From positions 102,107 to 166,106 of the forward strand of contig NAOQ01000068.1 in assembly GCA_002751075.1 (NCBI GenBank): 64,000 bases of DNA, in the 5' to 3' direction. The position numbers were made by a program, and so were the translations under genes. Positions 50,928 to 61,500 of the stretch are shown here, one piece after another. This DNA comes from Ichthyophonus hoferi (lineage: Eukaryota > Opisthokonta > Ichthyosporea > Ichthyophonida > Ichthyophonidae). Under the pieces are notes generated by a model. The model had not been told where the DNA came from. It saw nothing but the letters and a program-made list of their open reading frames with translations, and did no database searches. The first letter of the stretch is position 1, and each line of letters starts with the position of its first letter.

Positions 50928-51005
50928 AAAGAGATATATCAGAGTTCTATTATAATTATAACATAGCTCCATCTTGAGCGCCAATAAAACGCTGTACTTA
51001 ACAAA
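50928..51005 (+). repeat. right copy of 78-bp sequence flanking N gap 2
   Basis: This is the second copy of 50355-50432, starting at the first base after the gap. Confidence 0.9.
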
Positions 51006-51505
51006 ATATATACAGTAACACACAATCATATTTTTAATATTAATCTGTATAGCAACGGCTAGGTATAAACCAATTGTTCCCTCGTAGGTGACGTTACTGT
51101 TACATGCCCACGTGGTTTTCTAAAACAAACATAGTAATAAAACCATGATGATCTTACATATCTAATTTTAGAGGATAATTTTGATTGACTAAGTAAATTA
51201 AATTAGGTCTTTAAAAATTACAATGTTTATTCATTCAATGGCATGAGTAATACTAAGTCTCATGTGAAAAGACCTTGAAATAAAAATGAATACCTAATGG
51301 TGGTGGTGGTATATTAATAATACATATCAGTCTAGGTATAGACAGTAGAGAGCGATGAGACGATAGGTCAAGGTAGAAAGATAGGAAGGACAATATGTGT
51401 GTGCATGTTCATACCAAGCTATAATAGAGGCGGTGGGTTTAATGGATCTCCTTTGTATTTATAGAGCCTAGTAAGCGGTTTGACTGTAGATTTATCTATA
51501 CAAGC

Positions 51506-52753
51506 TCACGAATTGGTTAAACTATGTGATCTATGCCTTAAAAGGGTATCAGTAGTAGTAGTAGTCTGCCCTATGGGTGGCTGTGTATACCCGGTTATCT
51601 CCGTGGTGTCGTCATCACTCCCTATCTCATATACAGTTGCATTGCCTCTTTGTCCTCCAACTTCTTCTGGCTCTGTCCCTGTCCTCTCCATATCCTCTAA
51701 AACTATTTCCACTTTGTTTTCTGGTTTTACCTCAGGGGTGTCTAATATGGAATAGCCCTTTCCCTCCAGTTTCTTGCTTTGCTTCATGGTCTGACGATAC
51801 TTGAGTATGTTAAATAGGATAATACCTACAATAGTTAGCACCATGCCGGCAATATTGACTAAACTCATGTGGTCACCAAACAGCCAAACAGAGAGACCAA
51901 TAGTACAGAGCTCCTTGAATATACCTGCTACTGACATAGTCACGCTAGAGGTGCGGGAGATTAAAAGAAACTCGGCCCAGTTGAGCCCAAAGGCAAGGAC
52001 GCCACCAACCGTTAGTGCTAGTAAGCTGCGCAAGGGGGCCAGAGGGCCACCAGTGAACATGTGAGGGGAGGTAAGGAAAGGAATCCCCTCTATCCCTAGG
52101 GCTAAAGGGACCAGGATTAGGGCCATGGTAGGGGTGACATGGTACAGGGTATCTACAGGATTTGTAAGCCCAAGCCCCTTTTTCTGCAACATGAGTTGGG
52201 TAAGGACCCATCGTAGGCCGGACATAACTGTAGCACTCATTACTAAGATAAACCCTAAGAGGTTGAAGTCTGGTGACCCTCCCCAGGTAAATAACAACAC
52301 ACCTCCCGCAATACAAAAAATAACAATGGTGAGGGGGAGGCGTGGCTTCTCGAGGCCAAAGCAGAAGGCAAATAGAAGAAGAAAGATAATGGAGGTGGAT
52401 TTGCATATAGTGTACAAAGAAATAGTAATATAAGAGAGTGAAGTGTTTCCTAAACCGACGTCTAGTGCACTGGCTGCACCTGTAGGAAGGGCTAGTTTGA
52501 AGTAATGAGAGGGGGAGAGGACTGTCCTCCTCTTACCACCACACCGGAGCAATATCATTCGCAGGGCCCAAGAGAGAAAGAAGTTGAATAACATATGAAA
52601 ACTAGTGACTACTAGAGGAAAGTTAAGGCCATAAGTCTTGAACATCCATTTGTTATAGAAGGTAAGTCCTATAGAAAAAATATACCACAGGAGAACACAC
52701 CCAAGAGAGAGGGTTATGCCTATAGGCCCCTCGGTTGGAAAATGTAATCCCAT
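51506..52753 (-). CDS. SLC35C2: SLC35C2-like nucleotide-sugar transporter family protein, single exon
   Basis: One uninterrupted 415-codon frame encodes a multi-spanning membrane protein of the drug/metabolite transporter (EamA/TPT) superfamily. The N-terminal segment with FYNKWMFKTYGLNFPLVVTSFHML is typical of the SLC35C/E and triose-phosphate transporter group. Further along come ALDVGLGNTSLSYITISLYT and KSTSIIFLLLFAFCFGLEKP, a Gly-rich helix, SGLRWVLTQLMLQKKGLGL (close to human SLC35C2) and SVWLFGDHMSLVNIAGM near the end of the membrane part. About ten hydrophobic segments are visible, followed by an acidic and polar cytosolic tail of about 80 residues. Human SLC35C2 (about 365 aa) sits in Golgi/ERGIC and promotes Notch fucosylation. 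The lack of introns is striking beside neighbours with 6-18 exons and may mean an old retrogene that is still intact. The gene is head to head with WASHC3. Confidence 0.9.
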   Translation of the reverse strand: MGLHFPTEGPIGITLSLGCVLLWYIFSIGLTFYNKWMFKTYGLNFPLVVTSFHMLFNFFLSWALRMILLRCGGKRRTVLSPSHYFKLALPTGAASALDVGLGNTSLSYITISLYTICKSTSIIFLLLFAFCFGLEKPRLPLTIVIFCIAGGVLLFTWGGSPDFNLLGFILVMSATVMSGLRWVLTQLMLQKKGLGLTNPVDTLYHVTPTMALILVPLALGIEGIPFLTSPHMFTGGPLAPLRSLLALTVGGVLAFGLNWAEFLLISRTSSVTMSVAGIFKELCTIGLSVWLFGDHMSLVNIAGMVLTIVGIILFNILKYRQTMKQSKKLEGKGYSILDTPEVKPENKVEIVLEDMERTGTEPEEVGGQRGNATVYEIGSDDDTTEITGYTQPPIGQTTTTTDTLLRHRSHSLTNS

Positions 52754-53599
52754 ATTGGGTTTGGGGCGGAGTGCAAGATAGTACTGTTAGTGGGTTATGT
52801 TTTGGTATTGTAGTTATATTAAGGTGTATAAGTGTTAGCCTATTTCTGTATTAAGAGCGCTTAAACACAAATATATTTCATAATTTAATAGTAGTGAGCT
52901 CTCACTAGCAAGCTTTAAATAAAATGATAAAGGGTAGTTATATTGCCATGTTATAATTATAGCTATAGTAATAATGTATATTATTAATAACAATATTCAA
53001 TACCCTATATAAAAAATATTACACTAATATCAACAAAGAATACAGGTGTAAGGATATATAATATGCATATAGTTATATAAATATTTCATAGAAATGTAAA
53101 ATATATTATAATATGTAAATGAGAGGTCTTTATTAGTTGGTATTCCATTGAATGTAGTAACCAATAAAATTATAGTATTTTGTGTTATTTAAATTAAACT
53201 CTATTTTATCCAATACATCCCATTATATGGATTTTGTTTAATACTGGCCAATCATCTCCTAAATATAAAACTTTGGTGTTGGTTTCCATAAGCTTATTGG
53301 TAAGCGATATTATCAGCCGGTTGATATAGTCCAATCACATTATGCACAGTGGGAGTGAGAAAAACTTGAAAAAATCGTACTAGGCCAGTAATACAAATAT
53401 AAAAAATAAGAAATTAAAATTAAAAAAATTTAAAAATAGATAAAAGATAATAAATAATAATAAAAAATAATAAATAATAAATAATAAAAGTATAATAATT
53501 ATACAATATATATGTATATGGTGTAATAATAGTAGTATTAATATGTCCAGGTCCAAATTCTAGTGTACCTATATTGTTTTTATTACAGAACGTGGGAGA
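52754..53599. promoter_or_regulatory. SLC35C2-WASHC3 divergent promoter with CCAAT cluster
   Basis: This 846-bp region separates two divergent start codons. Five CCAAT/ATTGG pentamers fall within about 175 bp, at 53161, 53210, 53248, 53296 (inverted) and 53331, much more than chance in such AT-rich DNA. A TAA/TAAAA-rich stretch lies at 53395-53490. A TTACAG just before 53588 may be the acceptor of a 5' UTR intron of WASHC3. Confidence 0.6.
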
Positions 53600-54347
53600 A
53601 TGATAAATCCACATGAGGGTACAACTGCAGGGCTAGGGCCTGATATAGATTATCAACAGACTCTTACTATACCACACCAACAATTATTATACACTATAAA
53701 CCAATTTGTCATACATACTGTAGGATTTCTCAACCAATTTAGTGGAACATGTGAAAGGAAGTTAACTGATTGTAGTTATAGGTTACAGAAACTTGAGACC
53801 TTTATGACTCTACTGGAAGCAAAGGTGTGTACGTACCTTGAGGGAAGGGTTATTTGTTTCTTATTTAAGTATTTAATTTATTTTCTGTTTTTATTCTTTT
53901 CAGTACAAATCTGTCCTTTCACTGCTCATACTATTACATGTTTCATCCTTAGTATGATTTGAGTGTCTTGTTTCATGTGGTTTTAGTATATACTACACAT
54001 CCTTTTCTTTTACAATACTATCCCCTCTCCCTCCTTACTATATCCCTATTTAAATCTATCTACTAAAAACCATGCATGTAATATACCTTCACCACTATAG
54101 CTAGACTCCTTACCAGACCCACCAGATATATCTACTGCATCTCACCTACCACCCCACTCACCTACGGTAGAGGGGAATAACATCGTGTCTAACCAGGTAG
54201 AGGTGAGCTATACTCTGAGGTTAATCAAGGAATTTTGTAAAGGATACATTATATAATTATTGTCATAGATGTATTTTGATAACTGTATATATTTATGTGT
54301 GTTTATATATATATACATTTATGTTTAGTTATATACTTACATAGCCC

Positions 54348-54385
<38 letters not shown>

Positions 54386-56720
54386 AAAACATACAAACAT
54401 ATATGTTTTTTTGCCCATATTTATTATTCCCTTAACTCTTTTATCTTTCTACTTGCAGGTATGTATTTAATTGCATGCACATTCATTGTATATTTCTTTA
54501 CTATTAAATACATATTGCTTTGTATTTTTACAAACATTTCGAAGCCATTCTAGCCGACAGATAATAGTTAGATGAACATATGGTGTTAAATAAAAAGAGG
54601 AGGGAAGGTATTTGCATAATTAGAATAAATATATATTATATTATATTATATTTGCTGCTATCTAATAGTATTTCAATGCTATAATTTAATACAATGCACA
54701 TTATTTATAATTGGCTCTAATTTCATTCAGATATTTTAACTACCCAATCATTTATATAGATACCCTCTTTATCTCCACCCGAGTCCATCAATAAAACAGA
54801 ACTTAATGCAGAAAGTATGTATCATTTTACACCGCTTCCTTTATATATGTTTATCCACATGTAAGCGTTTAAACATTATTAATTATTACTCTTAATACTA
54901 TTACTGCTACGATTATTATTATTGCTCTAGTCCTATCATGGTCAGCCACACCCCAGATGACCTGAGAACAAAATACGTATTGGTTAATAGTAGTGCATTT
55001 GAGATATATCTAGATATATATAGTTCTGTTTAAACGCCATTGCACCCAATATATATTTCTACATTTTTATTTCTTCTTTATTGTGTTTTATATGCTAATC
55101 TGATTATATTTACAATTAGGTATATATATATATATATGCGTACCCTACATACCTTTCGATTACTCTACCCATGCCCACTTATCCTTCTCTGTAATCATCA
55201 ATTAAAATGAGCCATCCTTATCACACCTCTCTCTCCTATCCAATTACATGCCTCCTGCCTAACAATATAACCTATGCAGCTACCTTAACACCCACGCCCA
55301 CGTATAGTCAGGATATCACATATATGAAATACTTTAAGATGCTGCGTGTAGGGGTATCCTCTACCCAGGTAGCTATATATTATACTATTACACTATACCA
55401 TTTGCAGTTCTTTCTATATATATATATATATTCTTTCTCCTCTCTCTTCATGGTCTTTATTTTCATTCCTGTGCTATTCTGTATGTGGTACAATATGAGT
55501 AAATTATTAAACCCTTTATATTGAACTCTACTACCTTCCACTATTAAAGAGCTAGGGTAGCTGGAAGAATGCAAACAGCACCATTGCTACTTAACACACA
55601 CACACACACAGGGACTCCCTACTCTTTCTCGTTAGACTTAATTTTAAAATACTGTTAGCCAATTAATACTTTTTGTTATATATGTTACTATATATCCTCT
55701 TATATATATATTGGTTATTTGGTTTTCAACAGACAGACATTATATTGACGAATAAGTTATTTTGAAATTGTTAACGTAATTTATGTGCACAGTATAGTAT
55801 ATACATGTTATGGGCTTGAGATAAGTTTGGCTTGTGTATGGGAATCTTGATTGTTGAGATTGAGAATATACGTATACTGGTACATACATAAATAGATATA
55901 GATACGTATACAGTCATACACACAAACACGTATATACACATACAGAGAAATACGCATATACGTATATGCATATAAAAAGTGAAGATACAACTTGAGATAT
56001 TTATGGAATATATATTGACACTAAGTGATTATTTTAGGTAAAAATGAAAATGACGCTAGATGGTATAGATCCTAGTATCTTGGAGTAAGTTAGCTTTGCT
56101 CCCTGTAACTATACCATATATATATGTGTATGTATTGATGTATATTTTAAGTATAGATCGATATTATATACTTATTAAGCTACAATACACGGTACATTAT
56201 ATACTCTAGACGGCCTAACCTAAAATATACTTAATATTGTATATTGTTTTTCTTCTCCTTATAGTCTTCAGTATGCTCTAGCCCAGTGACACATTTGAAC
56301 TCTTAATATGGAGGTATATATGTACTTTTGGTTCTTTATTAAATCTTTATATAATGTATTTGCTTCACTTACTTAATTTTTTCATTGACACATTTTTGAG
56401 CTATTTATACCCTTTATAACAATTTCCGCTGTCATAACTATTTAATATATGTTTATATATACATAAATATTGTCTTCTGTCTATATACAATGTATCTTTA
56501 CTTCTCTAGTCAGACATAATATAGCGCAGTTGTTCAGATATGGTTCATTACAAGTTATTGATAATAACTGAAGATACTGTAAGCCTTTGGCAATTTTTTA
56601 TACTAGCATGTCATGCAACATATATTTTAATGATCTAACTCTATCTTTCCATTGGCCAGCAAACCAGATGAACCTGTACTATCTTCTGCCCAACAAATTG
56701 AGAAACAATCGAGCGAATAG
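53600..56720 (+). CDS. WASHC3: WASHC3 (CCDC53), WASH complex subunit 3
   Basis: Six exons (53600-53824, 54101-54202, 54760-54814, 55280-55368, 56038-56084, 56660-56720) join in phase into 192 residues; human WASHC3 has 194. The first exon encodes TINQFVIHTVGFLNQFSGTC, then RKLTDCSYRLQKLETFMTLLEAK, matching the family's conserved N-terminal coiled coil (FLNQFVVHTVQFLNRFS...). After a Pro-rich linker comes the second conserved block, YMKYFKMLRVGVSSTQVKMKM (family: YLKMVQVGVPVMAIRNKM), then GIDPSILDKPDEPVLSSA, matching GLDPDLLERPDAPVP. The protein belongs to the five-subunit WASH complex that drives Arp2/3 actin nucleation on endosomes. The last exon has a downstream tandem duplicate and an upstream alternative, both entered with the same phase. 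Confidence 0.92.
54352..54383. repeat. (TA)n microsatellite
   Basis: About fifteen TA units lie in the second intron of WASHC3. Confidence 0.8.
56265..56289 (+). other. possible alternative last exon of WASHC3 (short form)
   Basis: An acceptor (CTTATAG) is followed by bases that, joined in phase to the exon ending at 56084, encode DLQYALAQ and a stop. This would drop the conserved KPDEPV block. It may be chance, but the phase and acceptor are both right. Confidence 0.3.
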
Positions 56721-56777
56721 ATCTTTACGTATGAATTATTAAACTTTAGTGGTTTACTATGGCTTTCCATTTGCCAG

Positions 56778-56820
56778 CAAATCAAATGAACCTGTACTAT
56801 ATCCTTCTCGAACTACTTGA
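56778..56820 (+). other. duplicated alternative last exon of WASHC3
   Basis: About 118 bp after the main last exon a diverged copy repeats the CTTTCCATT(G/T)GCCAGC acceptor context. Spliced in the same phase it encodes DKSNEPVLYPSRTT and a stop. The first eight residues parallel DKPDEPVL of the main exon, after which the copies diverge. Confidence 0.55.
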
Positions 56821-58515
56821 AATATTGATGCTAATAGATCTACCAATGATAATTGCTAACTGGAGATATCACGACTTAATTTTGGTCTTATCATAACTTT
56901 ATATCTAAATGTATCGTATTCTATTTCAATCTGACATTAAAATTGTCCATTTTTTATTAGTAGGAAATCCGACGAGAAGAGGTTAACCTAACAGAGAATT
57001 CATTATATACTTTATAACACGTGTAAGGTTTTTTTAATAGGCTTAAAATGTGATATGATAATATATCACTCCCTAGAAGATAATATTATTTAAGTTAGCA
57101 TAACACTTACAATTACCGGGCTTAATAATTTAAAAACTACTGTCTTTCTATATATATTTTAAAAAGAAACAAACAAGATAATGTATAATGCATGATAAAG
57201 AATTAGATATTAAGAACTCTATCGCTTGTTACCCCATGAACGTGGCTCTCTGGGTAGGCGCTTTGCCCCAATATTGGTCCCATCATTATGTACATTCTAT
57301 TTTCATCGTTTTTCACGGTTTATTTCAATGCTGTTGTAGGAATAGTCAAAACAAAATGAAAAATAGAAGTTGTATTATATGACATAAATAATAAAAAGGG
57401 AAATAACTGTTAAAAAGAATATTTAAAATTTAAATTAAAACCAGGTATAATGAATACGATAGGTAAACAGGTTGATAAATGTCTAATGATACCTGCACAA
57501 GATTGTAGACAGTTTCTTGGTTATTGAAATTTCGGGTTATTGTATATCTTACACTTATGCCCAAATATGACAAAATGCAGTCATGGCTTCGTGATGGAAA
57601 CAATTGTCTCCTATTTTCATTACTAGAAAGAATGCTTCTAATTAATTAGAAATATCATGCAGGTAGTTCTTTAACTGCCTTATGGCAGACTACGGAGCCA
57701 TCCCTTATGCGTATTTCTCCACATACTAAATCGCTTACGTATCGTAATTGTCTTGAGGTGAAGTACATAATAATAGTATGTATCATGGTCATATATTCTG
57801 TTGTCAAAACTAGAAGGTTTTGCTAAGTAGATATTCGGTACAAACGATATGATTATGTTTCAATCAACATATATAGGTATATAATTGGATTTCGCCAAGG
57901 TTGACTTAGCAAATGCAAATTGATATGCGCTTCCATAATAGCCAAATTGGAAATTCCAAAAATAAACCGCAAATTGTATTATACATACACATACATCTAA
58001 AACCTTGGTAAAACAGAAAATGGTTTACAATAATAAATGTAAATAACTATATACTAAGAGCATTATTTTTATCATTATTAGATATATAAATATGGTTATC
58101 AATTCAAAGTCAATAATTAGTGTATAACATTGACATATTATCATATTATTCCGTAAGTGATGTTAAGATAGATGATAACAATTTGGTTAAGTTCAAAAGC
58201 TTTGGCTAGTTCCTTATCATTTGGATTAATAAAAAAAAGATCAAAATGACGTAATGGCTCACCAATTTGGAATAATTTAGTTAAAATGTTTATTTCAATT
58301 GGTATTTTGCATTAATGTTTTATTAATATTAACTGGAAAGCTATTATTATGTATGATACGGTGTTATCGATATAGAAATAATAAATACAATACAACAAAG
58401 TCTAAAAATAAATAGTAAAAAATAAATACTGAAATAGCAAAACATATAGATATATATTTTATGACTGTATTACCAGTTTCTTCTCATATAGATATATAGA
58501 TATATAGTTGTCAAC
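56821..58515. other. AT-rich spacer between WASHC3 and MVB12
   Basis: No exon or element is supported. The block at 57190-57330 is locally less AT-rich and has an open frame (MHDKELDIKN...), but with no recognised domain and no splice partner. Confidence 0.5.
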
Positions 58516-61500
58516 ATGGCGACAGCAGTCACAGATATCATTCTAGTTAAAGGTATACGCTGCCCTGCCGGATACACCTTGGTACGTCCCTGCTGATGTG
58601 ATGTGTGTATAGTGTCCTTGAATACTATATGTGCATGTCTGTGTAGTATTTGGTGGACGTGTGTATAGTGTCCTTGAATACTATATGTGCATGTCTGTGT
58701 AGTATTTGGTGGACGTGTGTATGGATGTTATGATTCTATGTTTGCATAGGGTGTGTTTATATTCTAAATTCATGGTTGTATTTGTATCGCATTTTTATGT
58801 ATTTTAGTACTATATTTTATTAGTCTCTGCCTTTGTGTATACAAGTTATAGATTGTTGTATGTCTTTGCTATATGTGTATGTATACCATTCGGATAGACG
58901 TAATTATATATATATATTTGTATATATGGATTATATGTGTATGTGTTTATGTGTTGTTGTTTTATGTACATATATACATATATCATTGGAAAAATAGGGA
59001 TAATAAAAATAGCAATTAAATACAAATTCTCTTCTTCCTCTCTGCAGTTAGCAAACTCCCCAGGTGGCCACAACATGTCCCTAACCAGAGGGACGTTTAA
59101 GGCAGATGTGTTTGTGTGTATTAAGAGAGAAGACCTTAGTGTGTGTAAAACAGTTATTAGTGAAATCAAGGTACTGCTTATGGGCATGGAAAAGGTCCCT
59201 GCTGGATATGTTGTGATTGGTTCAAAGGCAGGTAAGTTACTATGGTTACAATAGATATATGCCTATACTTTCACCTCCACTATTATTATATCTATATGTT
59301 TCAATAGCTTGGACCCCTCTCTATTGGGTTATCTATTCTTTAATCATATCTATCACTAATATATAGTAAATCTTAAAGGAAATGTTATATTGGGTACCTG
59401 CTTTTACTCGGAATTGTCTTCTATTTTGTATGGTTGTTATAATAATAATAAATACATGTTGAAATAGCCACTTCTAATTGGCTTATTAGTAGTAGCTATA
59501 TTATAGATCACTGTGAGCTATTAATGGTTTTAACCAGACCTGATTGTTCCTTGCCAATACCAGGAGGTCGTGATGTCATGATCTATGTGAAGAAAATTAG
59601 ACCAGAGGAGGCTACCCAGTACATCTCGGACGTCGTATGCTGTATCCCGGCAAAGAGGGTGAGTGGTGCATGCTAGGAGCTAGTGCTAATTATTGGTACA
59701 TGGTGCATGCTATATGAGATCTCATTGGTTACTATGTTGTGTGATTGGATAAAATCTCTTAATTTATATATATATATATATTTATAATATTTTGATATTT
59801 ATGTCTTTTTTGATATATATTGTGCGGAGTGATGGTCTGTTGCTTTGTTCCTAGACTATTGTTTTGTAATATTTCCTTCTTATGCAACCTTTGGCATATA
59901 TATATTACACTCTCTATCTATATCTCTTACCCACTTTCCTATCTACTTATTATTTTTATTTTTTTATTATTTATTACTCTATGCTTGCATAGTACCTCTT
60001 CTATCATTATTTCTCTATCTCTTATTTATTTGTACTATCACCTCCTTCCTTGTTTATTTAACTTCCAATTATCTGAATAGAGTTATATATATATATATAT
60101 TCAGTTATATATGTGCATTATTCCTTCCTCTCTCCTGTTTCATTTGTATTGATTATGTTTACTTGCTTTCATTTGTGACTACCAACCGATATAAACCAAT
60201 TTGAATTACAAATCAACCAATAACCATGGCCTACCACCTATCCCAGGATATTAAAACTGATTACACTTTAATTGGTAAAGCCATTGGTGCAGAGAATGTA
60301 TGTGTAGCCTATCGCGCTGTGAAGATCAATCATTCCTCAGAGACTCAAGTCTCCCCCTCCCCTGTCACTCCCTCCCCTGTCACTCTCTCCCGAGGTATGA
60401 CGCCATTATCACCCGTTCTGCCAAGCCATTCACAATCATATCAGGGCAACTTACCCACACAACAGGGGTAATGTATATTTGTAATCTTATAAATATTCTT
60501 GTATTCTTATAAATATCACAATATATATTCGTATACCTACGGATTTATTATGCGACACATATATTCTTATGCATTATATTTTCTGGAATTCTATGTTGAA
60601 AGCGAAAAAATGGTCGACCAGATAGCGATCTAGGAGATGATACAATACATATAAGATCAATGCTCTACTAATAATTACCTTTTTGTGATATTATTATCTA
60701 AGAAATATGTTGTAGTCTTTCATTCTTTTGTGTTGTTTTATTTATTTGTTTTTTTATTTTTTTTTATTTTTTCAGTTTTCAGTTTACTGTGACTTTATCC
60801 ATATGTCGAGGTGCTATCATCAATACAAGATTAAACATAATATGGTCAATATCTAAGTGTTTGACTGAACCTTTTCTAATTAACTTTTGTTCTGTTGAAT
60901 CTATTTGCTCGCTTATTCCCTGCTCAATAGCCTTTTATATATACCAAGTATTTGATGATATATAGGTGATTTAATTGGATATTGGATGTCGAGTTAATTG
61001 ATTTTACTATAAAGAATAATCTGATATTGAGCTGAAGCAACTATCTTATTGGTAGAGATATAATTTATCTACCTTTAACTACCTCGTGACTAACATGTAG
61101 TATCTATCTTATTAGAATATATCCTGATCTACGACATAGTGGCAGTGTATATGGCGGCATGGCTCCCTCCTTCCAGACTGGTATATAGCTACGCTATCCC
61201 TATATTGTCATATATATATATATATGTGTGTGTGTGTGTTTATATATATATTACTTATTAAGACTAATACTATGACCTGTTCTAATATTTATTTTCTCTA
61301 TTATGACTAATGCTATATATATAATATACCTACTATTCTACTATTATCATACATACTATTATATTATTATACTATTATACATATTTATTGACAATTGTAA
61401 TTCCATTGACCTCCTCATTACTATGTATAGTCAAATAAACAGACAAAAGTAAATTAATATAAAAACATCACAATGTATTTTTGTTTACTTTAAAGTCATT

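Noticed and set aside
50271-51029. Open frames across N gap 2 with a repeated peptide on both sides
   Set aside because: The repeat is the duplicated contig end, not a protein repeat.
51801-52433. Plus-strand open frames of 87 and 102 codons
   Set aside because: They are antisense shadows of the SLC35C2 exon.
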